Assembly (NCBI RefSeq): GCF_028993635.1
Contig: NZ_CP118631.1
Span: forward strand, 6,262,001 to 6,326,000
Length of the DNA stretch: 64,000 nucleotides
Direction of reading: 5' to 3'
Source: Mucilaginibacter sp. SJ
GTDB taxonomy: Bacteria > Bacteroidota > Bacteroidia > Sphingobacteriales > Sphingobacteriaceae
The notes under the pieces are model-generated. The model was given only the letters and a program-made list of their open reading frames with translations, made no database searches and was not told where the DNA came from. Position numbers and translations under genes: made by a program. Shown in pieces: positions 8,157-17,439 of this stretch (position 1 is the stretch's first letter; every line of letters begins with the position of its first letter).

Positions 8157-9125
8157 TCAAATTGTTTTTAATAGTTGGATAGCGGCATCAGCAATGCCAT
8201 CTTTTGATATATGATAATGATTTAATATTTCTGCCTGGGAGCCGGTAACGGTATATTCGTCAGGAATACCCATAATTTTAAAAGGTTTTTTGTATCCGTG
8301 CTGAAGCAGGTATGAGGCACAGGCTTCACCCAAACCACCATACACACCGTGTTCTTCTACTGTTATGATGGCACCAGTGTCAATTGCCAGTTTTGCTAAC
8401 AAAACGGTATCCAAAGGTTTTATGGTATGCATGCTTACTACGGTCGCGTTTATGCCATGCTCATGATGTAATTTTTCAGCGGCCTGCAATGCAGGATAAA
8501 CAGTTTCGCCATTGGCAATGATAGCAAGGTCGTCACCTTCCCTAACTATCCGGCCCTTACCAAATTCAAACGAAGTTTCACATGGATTAAGGAGCGGCAT
8601 CGGTTTCTTGCCAAATCTTAAATAAATCGGCTTATTGATTTTTGCACTTAACCGTGCGGCTTGTTCTGTTTCGAAGTTATCGGCCGGTGCAACGATTATA
8701 ATATTGTTAATCGCCCGCAAAACTGCAAAATCATGAAGGCTATGGTGGGTTGTTCCCAACGGGCCGTAACTTACCCCGGCACTGATGCCTACCAACCTCA
8801 CCGGGTTATCAGAATAGGCTACGTCATTTTTTATTTGTTCCAATGCCCTTGCTGTCAAAAAACATGCGGGCGAAACAGCAAATGCTTTTTTTCCGGCAGA
8901 GGCCAGTCCTGCCGCTACACCTACCAGGTTTTGTTCTGCTATACCTATCTCAACAATTTGTTCAGGGAACTTTTGTCCAAAGGGCACCAGTTTGCCCGAC
9001 CCCCGTGAATCGCTGGTCACAACAACTATCTGCCCGTCGTTAGCTGCGAGCTCCTGCAATATGCCCGAAAAAACATCCTGGTTTGATCTCGTAGTTACTA
9101 CTTCATTATCAATTACTGCACCCAT
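8157..9125 (-). CDS. Transketolase, C-terminal subunit (split enzyme)
   Basis: 322 residues corresponding to the pyrimidine-binding and C-terminal domains of transketolase. It has the TPP-activating glutamate region VEIGIAEQNLVGVAAGLA (about 57-74), the GTTHHSLHDFAVLRA segment (about 124-138) and a C-terminal domain with VEEHGVYGGLGEA. It must pair with the N-terminal subunit encoded 11 bp upstream to form an active enzyme moving a two-carbon ketol unit. The split form is common for specialised transketolases in sugar-utilisation operons. 1-deoxyxylulose-phosphate synthase is excluded by the split arrangement and the operon context. Confidence 0.93.
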   Translation of the reverse strand: MGAVIDNEVVTTRSNQDVFSGILQELAANDGQIVVVTSDSRGSGKLVPFGQKFPEQIVEIGIAEQNLVGVAAGLASAGKKAFAVSPACFLTARALEQIKNDVAYSDNPVRLVGISAGVSYGPLGTTHHSLHDFAVLRAINNIIIVAPADNFETEQAARLSAKINKPIYLRFGKKPMPLLNPCETSFEFGKGRIVREGDDLAIIANGETVYPALQAAEKLHHEHGINATVVSMHTIKPLDTVLLAKLAIDTGAIITVEEHGVYGGLGEACASYLLQHGYKKPFKIMGIPDEYTVTGSQAEILNHYHISKDGIADAAIQLLKTI

Positions 9126-9136
9126 CTCTATTTAAT

Positions 9137-9961
9137 TTATACCAATGCCAAAGCGTTATTCAACTCGTCCACTGCATCGATGTATTGGTCCTTATTCGGC
9201 ACACCATGGTGCCATTTTATTTGGTTCTCCATAAAACTGATGCCTTTGCCCTTCACTGTATGAGCTATTATCAAATTTGGCTTGCCAGTTTCGAAGGGGA
9301 TTTTAGCAAGTGTTTCGTTCAGTGCCTTAAAGTCATGACCGTCAACCTCGGTTACCGACCAGCCAAAGGTCTCAAATTTTTTATCCAGCGGGTCGGTATT
9401 GCACACATCGGCCGTAGGCCCCGTTATCTGAAGCGTGTTTTTATCGACAATGGCGCACAAATTATCCAGTTTGTAGTGCGATGCAGTAAGCGCTGCCTCC
9501 CAGTTTGATCCTTCCGGTAATTCGCCGTCTCCTAAAAGAGTGAATACGCGATAGGCTTTTTTGTCCATTTTTGCAGCAAGAGCAGTTCCAACCGCAACTG
9601 GCAAGCCATGACCTAATGCGCCGGTATTTTGCTCCACACCGTGTACTTTACGTGTTGGGTGACCTATGTAATGCGATTTGTATTTGCAAAGCGTTTCCAG
9701 GTCGCTTTCTGCGAAAAATCCTTTGTCTGCCAGTACCACAAACAGCGCCTCAACGCAATGGCCTTTGCTTTGGATATACCGGTCCCTATCGGGAGAGGCA
9801 AAAGTTTCCGGGCTTACATTTAAAAAATTATTATACAGCACGTTTAAAATATCTATACATGACAAACTCCCCCCTGTATGCCCGGCATTTGCACCCACAA
9901 TATATTTCAGGATATTTTTGCGGTACGCTATCGACTTTTGTGCTAACTCCCTTTCAGTCAT
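9137..9961 (-). CDS. Transketolase, N-terminal (TPP pyrophosphate-binding) subunit
   Basis: About 274 residues from the chosen start. The TPP/metal motif is complete: GDGELPEGSNWEAAL followed by NLCAIVDKNTLQITG. Upstream are GHTGGSLSCIDIL and SKGHCVEALF, both typical transketolase active-site segments. The ATG at 9959-9961 is preferred because it lies 11 bp after the stop of the upstream isomerase gene, matching spacing elsewhere in this operon. An earlier in-frame ATG (end at 10000) would add 13 residues overlapping the isomerase gene and is less likely. It works with the C-terminal subunit encoded next. Confidence 0.92.
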   Translation of the reverse strand: MTERELAQKSIAYRKNILKYIVGANAGHTGGSLSCIDILNVLYNNFLNVSPETFASPDRDRYIQSKGHCVEALFVVLADKGFFAESDLETLCKYKSHYIGHPTRKVHGVEQNTGALGHGLPVAVGTALAAKMDKKAYRVFTLLGDGELPEGSNWEAALTASHYKLDNLCAIVDKNTLQITGPTADVCNTDPLDKKFETFGWSVTEVDGHDFKALNETLAKIPFETGKPNLIIAHTVKGKGISFMENQIKWHHGVPNKDQYIDAVDELNNALALV

Positions 9962-9972
9962 AATTATAATTT

Positions 9973-11385
9973 TTAGCCGTTGTGATGGTGTACTTCCCAT
10001 CCCATATAATTTCCAAGCGCTTCTTTTAGTATCCCGGCAGTTTTTGATGCGTTCATCACTACGTGATGTTCAAAACCGTTGCGGCAAACATATTGCATCA
10101 GGCCCTGCATATCATTTATTTTGGCCACAGCGCGGTTGCCAAAAGTGTTCAGCGGATCATCCGTCAAGTCACCTTCGCCTATGTATGCCTTAATAATTCC
10201 CCGGCAATCGTCAGTACTGATCCTGCCGAAGGTAAGCGGTGAAGCCGGTGTGCGCCCGGCTAACGCACCGAAGGTGTTCTCTTCGCCAACAGAGGTGCCG
10301 ATGATTGGCGCGGTGCTGATCTCAATATCCGGCAAAAAGGATTTGGCCCAGTTACCGCAATGAAACAGCACACATTTATTTTCATCGTCAGCGTAATTAT
10401 TATTCCAGTCAACCAATGCGCTTGGTGAGCCGGAGGCAAGCTGCATGGCGTACATGCTTAGTGTGCCTGTAACATCAACCTCGCAGGCGCTTGGCAGCAT
10501 GTTTTCGCTCATAATGCTCATGCTGGTGCACACGTTACAGCCATAATTTTGCTGCAGCGATGTCCAGCATTGTATAGCGGTGGCATCCAGTTCATTTTCC
10601 TGCATAAAGTTGTTCAATACTACATCCAGCTTCGCTATTTGTACCAAAGCGTCGTCTGGTGTTCGCCCTTTTGGGGCATAAGCCAATATTTTATCAATAC
10701 GTTGCTTAACAATCTGGTCGTCTTTAGTGAGTTTGTTAGCATTGCCCAAAATTTCGGAAAGGTCAACCGTAACCACCGATATCCCGCTGCGCTGTAGCAG
10801 CTTTTCGCTGTAGCGGACCGTATTAAAGCCGCCCGGTCTTGCACCCACAGCGCCGATACGTACTTTACGAAGTCCTTTTACTACACGGCAAACGGCCACA
10901 AAATCCAAAAGCTCCTTGCTGAAGGCTGCATCAGAGGGGTGGATAACGTGTTGGGCTGTAATGCTGTATTTTATACCGTATTGGTAAAGGTTATTGCAGG
11001 CAGATATTTTACCACACCACGCGTCACGTCTGCGGGCTACGTCAAGCTTACTCAGGTCGTCAGGGTAGGCTTGTACCAGCACGGGCACGTTCAGGCCGGC
11101 CAGTTTAAGTGTCTCGGCAATACCACGCTCGTCACCGAAGTTTGGCAATATCACCAGTATTCCCATAATTTCGTTTTCGTGTTGCTTAAACAATGCGGCA
11201 CAACGCTGCGCGTCTCTAAAGGTTTCAACACCACCAAGCTTGGTTTCGTGCTCATCCAATAAAATCGGTTTTAGATTCAGGTCATCAAAAACGCGGAGTA
11301 TATCAATCCTGGCCTCGGTTACCAGCCTGTCAGGAAAAAAATCCCTGTTGCCTATGATAATCCCAAAGCTTCCCTTTTCCATCAT
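9973..11385 (-). CDS. L-fucose/L-arabinose isomerase-family protein (sugar aldose-ketose isomerase)
   Basis: 470 residues, shorter than FucI (about 590) and near AraA (about 500). The N-terminal Rossmann-like part (IIIGNRDFFPDRL, GILVILPNFGDERG) and the C-terminal barrel fit the FucI/AraA superfamily. Probable metal ligands and acid/base residues are Glu294, Glu302/Asp304 in the ACEVDV segment, and His440/His441 in FEHHVVM near the C-terminus. It is the first gene of the operon, so it should convert the imported aldose to a ketose for the kinase and transketolase downstream. The substrate is not readable. The start at the first of two adjacent ATG codons is uncertain by one residue. Confidence 0.85.
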   Translation of the reverse strand: MMEKGSFGIIIGNRDFFPDRLVTEARIDILRVFDDLNLKPILLDEHETKLGGVETFRDAQRCAALFKQHENEIMGILVILPNFGDERGIAETLKLAGLNVPVLVQAYPDDLSKLDVARRRDAWCGKISACNNLYQYGIKYSITAQHVIHPSDAAFSKELLDFVAVCRVVKGLRKVRIGAVGARPGGFNTVRYSEKLLQRSGISVVTVDLSEILGNANKLTKDDQIVKQRIDKILAYAPKGRTPDDALVQIAKLDVVLNNFMQENELDATAIQCWTSLQQNYGCNVCTSMSIMSENMLPSACEVDVTGTLSMYAMQLASGSPSALVDWNNNYADDENKCVLFHCGNWAKSFLPDIEISTAPIIGTSVGEENTFGALAGRTPASPLTFGRISTDDCRGIIKAYIGEGDLTDDPLNTFGNRAVAKINDMQGLMQYVCRNGFEHHVVMNASKTAGILKEALGNYMGWEVHHHNG

Positions 11386-11884
11386 AAATTGTATTTTAAT
11401 TAAATATTGTAAAACTTAGGTAATTCGATAATTAGTAACCGCACTTTAGCTCAGCAAGGGCGTTATTTCAGATGGTCATTAAATCATCCTGTCAATATTC
11501 AAACCGATAAATTTTTCCTTTGCAATATGGCCGGTAAGTTCCCGTTAATGCAATTTTCTTAATATATCTTTTTCGAATTAAACAAAAATAGAAAATAAAA
11601 GAAAATAAACGAAGATTTTTATTTGAAAAAGAAAAAAATGTTAGGGTAAGCTGGGGTTTGTAAAGTTTAAGATCGCAATTTGTAATTATAATTGCACAGG
11701 GTTTGTTTGCGGTGCAGATATATGTTTAAAAGGGTAATATACAGCTGACAAGGGCGCGGGTTGATCGGCCGATTAAAACTGCTATATTAATCCATCAGCC
11801 GCATTGAATTCTCATAGATGTATCTTTAAGATTCTGTACCTCAAAGGATCGAACAAATAAAATAGAAAATACCGTGTGTTTTTT
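11386..11884. promoter_or_regulatory. Regulatory region of the sugar operon with DeoR-type A/T-rich operator repeats
   Basis: 499 bp without a credible gene, lying between the DeoR gene and the operon it should control. Two sites look like tandem DeoR/AgaR-type operators when read on the minus strand. One is at 11581-11616, with repeated TTATTTTC/TTCGTTT units; the other is at 11851-11871. Both contain the 13-mer TATTTTCTATTTT. A similar A/T track lies upstream of the DeoR gene (12765-12805). No full TTTG/TAnnTTTG promoter was found here, so transcription start is not placed. Confidence 0.45.
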
Positions 11885-12649
11885 CTATTCTGCTATTATT
11901 AATTTTATTTCGTTTTGCTTTAAAACCTCGGTATGTTTTGGTTCAATATCTGCATCGGTTATAATATAATCGATAAGTGAAAGCGCACCCAGGCTGGCAA
12001 ATGAGCTCTTCCCGATTTTGGTAGAATCTGCTACCAAATATGTGGTTTCTGCAGAATCAATCATCGCTTTTTTTACTACCAGGTCGCTGATGCTGGGATA
12101 AGTAAGCCCCGCCTTCAGGGAAAGACCGGAAGTTGCCAAAAAAAGTTTCTGCACAAAAATTCCCTTAAAAAAATCAGCCGCCTTTTGCCCGGTAAGGGAC
12201 AATGTTGGCGGTTTAAACTCACCTCCGGTGACAATCAAATCAATGCCTGGTTCTGTTCCCAGCATCATTGCTATATTTATTGCATTGGTTATAACCGTGA
12301 GATTCCTAAATCCCTTTAATAGCTTCGCTATCTCCGTGGTGGTAGAGCCGGAGTCTAAAATGATGCTGTCGCCGCTTTCAATAAACTCCAGGCTTTTTTT
12401 TGCGATCAGCTCCTTTTTATCCATGTTTTCCTGGTGCGTCAGCGAAAATGCCCGAACCTGGTCTTCAATATTCTTAAGGTATGCGCCGCCATGTTCCCTC
12501 AAAATAAGTCCCTCTCTCTCCAGTTTTTCCAGGTCTTGCCTGATGGTCACCTCTGTGACTTTAAATATTTTTGCAAGGTCAATCACCTTTGCCGAACCGT
12601 CTTCTTTTATTAATTCAAATATTTTGTCTTTTCGCTGATTAGGAAGCAT
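11885..12649 (-). CDS. DeoR/GlpR-family transcriptional regulator
   Basis: 254 residues. N-terminal winged helix-turn-helix at about 1-57 (QRKDKIFELI, AKIFKVTEVTIRQDLEKLEREGLILREHGG) is the DeoR signature. The C-terminal DeoR sensor domain has the phosphosugar-binding pattern SGDSIILDSGSTTTEIAKLL and VTGGEF. Such proteins are normally repressors released by a phosphorylated sugar, here plausibly the product of the FGGY kinase. It is encoded upstream of and in the same direction as the isomerase operon, separated by 499 bp carrying candidate operators, so it probably has its own promoter and controls the operon locally. Confidence 0.93.
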   Translation of the reverse strand: MLPNQRKDKIFELIKEDGSAKVIDLAKIFKVTEVTIRQDLEKLEREGLILREHGGAYLKNIEDQVRAFSLTHQENMDKKELIAKKSLEFIESGDSIILDSGSTTTEIAKLLKGFRNLTVITNAINIAMMLGTEPGIDLIVTGGEFKPPTLSLTGQKAADFFKGIFVQKLFLATSGLSLKAGLTYPSISDLVVKKAMIDSAETTYLVADSTKIGKSSFASLGALSLIDYIITDADIEPKHTEVLKQNEIKLIIAE

Positions 12650-12955
12650 GGATTGAAGATTAAAAAGTCAAAGGTAGTAATCGAAACTCCAGAAAAGAAT
12701 AAACCAGGCTTTTAAAATGCTTTGCTGGAACTTTAGTAGCTGCATGATAGCCAGATAAGCCAATTTTGGTATTTTTTATTTTCTTTATTTCTTCTTTTGT
12801 TTTTTTAATATTTGTTTTGTTTGTTTTTTTTTTGATCGTGTCGGTAGCTAATCCAAAACTTCCCGCGGGCTAATAGTTGTTATTGTTCATTTCTCCTCTA
12901 TAAGAATTATGTTGAATCGTTTTTAAACAGCCTATAGGAACCATATATTTAATTC
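12650..12955. promoter_or_regulatory. Divergent control region between deoR-like gene and HTCS; T-rich track
   Basis: 306 bp. A minus-strand TACCTTTG (complement at 12669-12676) matches the Bacteroidota -7 consensus TAnnTTTG and lies 20-27 bp before the DeoR start, but no good TTTG partner is visible. At 12765-12831 an extended T-rich tract contains TTTATTTTCTTTATTTC, closely resembling the candidate operators at 11581-11616, and could be an autoregulatory DeoR site. Nothing else was recognised. Confidence 0.35.
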
Positions 12956-15900
12956 ATGAACAGACCAAAATTGAGCCATGGTGAAAAATTGAAACGTGTG
13001 GTACTGATTTTTTGCTCTTTATTAGTTTCTTTTAACGCTTTTACCCAACAAAATCCGCTAAAATTCTCCTATTTAACGGTTGATGACGGACTATCACATA
13101 CCGATGTTAAAGATGTTAGGCAGGACAAGCTGGGGTTTATCTGGATTGCCACACTTTACGGTCTTGACCGGTTCGACGGCCACGAAATAAAAAGGTTTTA
13201 TAATACGACTATCCCCAAAAATTACGCATTCAAGAACAGGATCAGGAGTATGTGCCTGGACGAAAATGACCGGATTTGGTTAGGATCTGAGGATGGGATC
13301 CAATATTTTGACCCCAGGACTGAGCGGTATGTCAATATGGAAAATACCCCGCATCGTATCGGCAAGAAAAACTATGTGCGTTTGATCTGTCTGAAGGGAG
13401 GGTATTTGGCAACCCTCGGAGAAGGCCGGTTCCGGTTATATAAGATCAAGGACAGGCAACTAACAGATGTAGCACTGAAATACCCTCCGGGCGTAAATTT
13501 TTCTGATATGGCCCTTGGGAAAGATGGCACTATATGGCTTGCCGGTAGCGATGGGGTTTGGGTTTTGAATAAGTCGTTTCAATTGTCCCGATACCGGAAT
13601 CCTGATAACAACCGCGTAATTTTGAGTGACCTGCTTAAAATCAGTATCAACAGAAATAACCAGGTACTGATAGTTAAAGGCACTAATATACAACTTACCT
13701 CAATAACGACCGGTAATTACCCGGGTAAACATTTTACACTACCATATGATAAGCCCACACAGGTTGCCATACCTGGCTGTTCGGTAATCAATGATATTAT
13801 TCAGGATAAGAATTTAAATTATTGGGTAAGTACTGATGCGGGATTGGTCCTTTTAGACAGGGCTCTGACGATCAGGCAAATTATTACCAACAAAAGTTTT
13901 ATTAACAGCATCAATACCAATTTCCTGAATAACCTTTTCATTGACAGAAGTGAATGTCTTTGGGTGTGTACATTTGGCGGTGGAATTGATTATTGTGATT
14001 TAAATGAAAAGCATTTTTATACATTTCAGCATAATCCCGAAAACCTTAATACACTGTCGGGAAATCATACCCGGTCAATATTGGAAGAATCGGGCAAAAC
14101 ACTGTGGATAGGAACAAACTCAAATGGCTTGAACCGCTACGATTTCCGCAATAAGAAATTTACTCAGTTTAATAACCGGGATACGAAGCCGAAATTAAAG
14201 AGTAACGAAATAGATGCACTTGAGATGGATGATGATCACAATTTATGGATCAGTTCGGATAAGGGTATTGAGATATTAAATCAGCAGCGTACGGCAATCC
14301 TTCATCCCGGTGGTTCGGAAAAGTTCCCTGAACATTCCGTTTCCAGCATAGTTAAAGATTGTTATGGAAACATTTGGTTTGGGAGTTATTATGATGGATT
14401 TGGAATTATTACACGCGATAAGGACAAACAATATAAAGTTTCCTACAAAGGAACCGGATCCGGCTATTACGTTTATGCTGATAAAAGTAAACCGGAAATC
14501 CTTGTTTCCAGTATCAATGGCCTGCTGCGGTTAGAAATCGACAGTATAGGAAATATACTACAGCGTTTCCACTATGGTGTAAACAACGGACCAAATTCGT
14601 TGAGCTCTGATTATATTTTCCCGATACGGAGAAACCAGGCTAATTCCTACTGGGTTGGAACAATAGGCGGGGGGCTTAATTTCCTGAAGCTTGATCATGA
14701 TAATAATTTTAATGTGAAAATTTTTGATCATGCCTTCGGGGTTTTTAATGATGTTGAAGCCATTGAACTTGATGACCATGGTAATGTATGGATGGGCGGA
14801 AACGGCCTGGAACGATTTGATCCCCTTACCAAAAAACTGACCAGGTATGATAAAAATGACGGGTTACAGGGAAACAGCTTCAAAGTCGGGGCCTCGTTCA
14901 GAGGGGCTAATGGCAGGTTATACTTCGGCGGAATAAATGGTGTGAACTATTTTTACCCGGACAGTATAAAAAATAACAACATTCATGCGCATCCAACCTT
15001 TACTGATTTAATGATTAACAATAATAGGGTGCATGTTGGTGATTCTGCAAAAGATTCACAGGTAATGAGCACTGCCTTACCTTACACAAGTACCCTGGTG
15101 TTGAACTACAACCAAAATAATTTCGTCATCTCATTTTCAGCTATGCATTATGCTAATTCGGCAAAATGCCGGTACCGGTATAAGCTTGTGGGCTTTGATA
15201 AGGATTGGAATTATACGTCAGGCAATAAACCTTCGGCATCATATACCAATCTGGATTATAATGATTATCAACTGATTTTGGAAGCCACCAATAATGACGG
15301 TATCTGGAGCGAAGAGCGGGCGGAAATGACCATTGTGGTCAGGGCCCCATGGTGGAAATCGGATCTCGCCAAATCAACTTACCTGGTATTGATCATCGGT
15401 GGTCTCGTGGGGGTTTATTTTTACCAGGCAAGATGGTACCGGCTTAAAAATGAACTTGCTGTAAGAGATATTGAAGAAAAAAAGCGCGAAGAAATGCATA
15501 CCCAGCGCGAAGAATTATACCGTCAGCAATTACAGTTCTTTGCCAACATATCCCATGAATTTCGTACACCACTTACGCTGATCCTCGGTCCGCTTGAAAG
15601 CCTGATCGCTGAATTAAAGGATAAGGCTTTTCTGCACAGGTTTCAAATTATGCATCGCAATGCGAAACGGCTGATCAACCTCATCAACGAACTGATAAAC
15701 TTTCGGAAGGTGGCAGATGATGCCGTGAAACTTGGCGTCTCAGAAATCTTAGTCAATGAATTTGTCCAGGCTTTGCACGACGAGTTTCAGGAACTCGCAG
15801 ACCATAATCAAATTGAATTTTTGCTGCGATCGCCTGCCGGCGAAATAATTGCCTTTCTTGACGAACGGGTAGTAGAAAAGATTATGTTTAATTTGCTTAA

Positions 15901-17146
15901 TAATGCTTTTAAATATACGCCGCCTGGCGGAAAAATAATTTTAGAAGTATTTACTGACCCTGCGCTCATTAAACCCGCATTTACACCTGAATATAAGTAC
16001 TCATTTCAAAAACGGGCCGAACATTATATTTATTTCAGGGTCAGCGACACTGGGGTGGGAATTTCAAATGAATCCATCGGGCATGTATTCGACCGTTATT
16101 ACAGGGTAAATAACAGTCATATTGGCTCCGGTATCGGGCTGGCCCTTGTGAAAAGCCTTATTGAATTGCATCACGGCGATATCTGGGTTTACAGTGAGCG
16201 GAATATCGGGACCGAAATTTTTGTTGCGCTCCCAAAAGATCTGAACGATTATAACGACACAGAGATCGACTTTGAGCAAAAAAAAGGCGCCGGTGTGCAG
16301 TTGGAAGCCCTTGATAATTCTGTAGAGAGCACTGTGTCATTCCCGCTAACAGAGCCGGCAAATACACCGGTAGCTGATACAGTTAATAAAGAACATGTAT
16401 TGATTGTTGAAGATAATGATGAGCTCCGGGCATTTTTAAAAGGAGTATTGGAGAAAAAATACACCGTCTATGAGGCTATTAACGGTAAGGAAGGTTTTGA
16501 TCTGGCTGTCAGGAACAATCCCGATCTGATTATCAGTGATGTAATGATGCCGGTGATGAGCGGCGTTGAGTTTTGCCGCAAAATCAGGCAAACCTTTGAA
16601 ACCAGCCATATTCCTTTCCTGTTCCTGTCTGCAAAAGATGCATTGGAAGCACAGCTGGAAGGTATGGGATCGGGAGCTGACTTTTATATTTCAAAACCTG
16701 TCAGTATAGATCTTTTAACGTTGACAATCGCTAATTTATTTGAACAAAACCGGAAACTCAAATTAAAATATACAGAGGATTATTATGCAGAAGCATCGGA
16801 GCTTGTCCACTCTGAACAGGACAAGGAGTTCATCGGGAAACTTATCAAGCTCATAGAGGATCATATTGCAAACCCCGATCTGGATGTTGATTTTATCTGC
16901 AGCAATATGTACACAAGCCGTTCTTCATTGTATAAAAAAATAAAGGCGATATCAGGTCAGTCCATAAATGAATTTATCAGGACGGTCCGTCTGAAAAAAG
17001 CGGCTTATATCCTCACGCACGAGGACATCACCCAAAATGAACTGGTTGACAGGATTGGCATTTTAAGCGTTTCTTACTTCCAAAAAGCATTTAAAAAAGA
17101 ATTCGGAAAAACACCTACCCAATTCCTGCAGAGTTTAAATAAATAA
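12956..17146 (+). CDS. Hybrid two-component system regulator (HTCS), PUL activator
   Basis: 1396 residues. In order: signal peptide ending near FNAFTQQ; periplasmic two-propeller sensor of Reg_prop repeats (many WIG/LWIG-type motifs, about 35-720); Y_Y_Y domain (about 725-800); one membrane segment (about 807-823); HisKA with His867 in SHEFRTPL; HATPase; receiver domain with phospho-acceptor Asp1195 in IISDVMMP; and a C-terminal AraC-type helix-turn-helix (about 1290-1390). HTCS proteins bind an oligosaccharide in the periplasm and activate nearby PUL genes. The SusC/SusD pair 293 bp downstream, with GH43 and GH115, is the likely target. Confidence 0.96.
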   Translation: MNRPKLSHGEKLKRVVLIFCSLLVSFNAFTQQNPLKFSYLTVDDGLSHTDVKDVRQDKLGFIWIATLYGLDRFDGHEIKRFYNTTIPKNYAFKNRIRSMCLDENDRIWLGSEDGIQYFDPRTERYVNMENTPHRIGKKNYVRLICLKGGYLATLGEGRFRLYKIKDRQLTDVALKYPPGVNFSDMALGKDGTIWLAGSDGVWVLNKSFQLSRYRNPDNNRVILSDLLKISINRNNQVLIVKGTNIQLTSITTGNYPGKHFTLPYDKPTQVAIPGCSVINDIIQDKNLNYWVSTDAGLVLLDRALTIRQIITNKSFINSINTNFLNNLFIDRSECLWVCTFGGGIDYCDLNEKHFYTFQHNPENLNTLSGNHTRSILEESGKTLWIGTNSNGLNRYDFRNKKFTQFNNRDTKPKLKSNEIDALEMDDDHNLWISSDKGIEILNQQRTAILHPGGSEKFPEHSVSSIVKDCYGNIWFGSYYDGFGIITRDKDKQYKVSYKGTGSGYYVYADKSKPEILVSSINGLLRLEIDSIGNILQRFHYGVNNGPNSLSSDYIFPIRRNQANSYWVGTIGGGLNFLKLDHDNNFNVKIFDHAFGVFNDVEAIELDDHGNVWMGGNGLERFDPLTKKLTRYDKNDGLQGNSFKVGASFRGANGRLYFGGINGVNYFYPDSIKNNNIHAHPTFTDLMINNNRVHVGDSAKDSQVMSTALPYTSTLVLNYNQNNFVISFSAMHYANSAKCRYRYKLVGFDKDWNYTSGNKPSASYTNLDYNDYQLILEATNNDGIWSEERAEMTIVVRAPWWKSDLAKSTYLVLIIGGLVGVYFYQARWYRLKNELAVRDIEEKKREEMHTQREELYRQQLQFFANISHEFRTPLTLILGPLESLIAELKDKAFLHRFQIMHRNAKRLINLINELINFRKVADDAVKLGVSEILVNEFVQALHDEFQELADHNQIEFLLRSPAGEIIAFLDERVVEKIMFNLLNNAFKYTPPGGKIILEVFTDPALIKPAFTPEYKYSFQKRAEHYIYFRVSDTGVGISNESIGHVFDRYYRVNNSHIGSGIGLALVKSLIELHHGDIWVYSERNIGTEIFVALPKDLNDYNDTEIDFEQKKGAGVQLEALDNSVESTVSFPLTEPANTPVADTVNKEHVLIVEDNDELRAFLKGVLEKKYTVYEAINGKEGFDLAVRNNPDLIISDVMMPVMSGVEFCRKIRQTFETSHIPFLFLSAKDALEAQLEGMGSGADFYISKPVSIDLLTLTIANLFEQNRKLKLKYTEDYYAEASELVHSEQDKEFIGKLIKLIEDHIANPDLDVDFICSNMYTSRSSLYKKIKAISGQSINEFIRTVRLKKAAYILTHEDITQNELVDRIGILSVSYFQKAFKKEFGKTPTQFLQSLNK

Positions 17147-17281
17147 CATGCCATATTGTTCTCCTCAACGCCGGCAACCCTGTTGGGGGCAAAAAATTCC
17201 GGTACCACAATAGGGTAGTTAAATTGTAAGGCTTTTATTAGGGTCATCGTTGTTAAAACTGGTGTGATAATATAATACAAG

Positions 17282-17316
17282 AGGTATAATTACCAATTTG
17301 AGCTTAATTTATACCT
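17282..17316. promoter_or_regulatory. Imperfect inverted repeat upstream of susC
   Basis: AGGTATAATTA and TAATTTATACCT form about 11-bp arms with one mismatch, 124 bp before the SusC start. It could be part of the HTCS-controlled promoter region, but HTCS sites are usually direct repeats, so this is weak. Confidence 0.2.
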
Positions 17317-17439
17317 AAAACAGCGCATAATTCCCGCGCAAACGCCTCTTTATTTGTACCAGCCAATTGATGAAAGCTAACCGAACGGATCCGGGGCAGT
17401 TTTCATCCTTAACCAACTTTAATTTAATTCTTACAGTTT

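Noticed and set aside
9962..10000. Upstream start for the transketolase N-terminal subunit
   Set aside because: Would overlap the isomerase gene; the ATG at 9961 fits operon spacing better.
9678..10193. 171-codon plus-strand frame opposite the transketolase and isomerase genes
   Set aside because: Spans the boundary of two real minus-strand genes and shows no family pattern.
12765..12831. T-rich tract considered as a terminator or phase-variable homopolymer
   Set aside because: No hairpin precedes it and the longest homopolymer is interrupted; a regulatory A/T track is more plausible.
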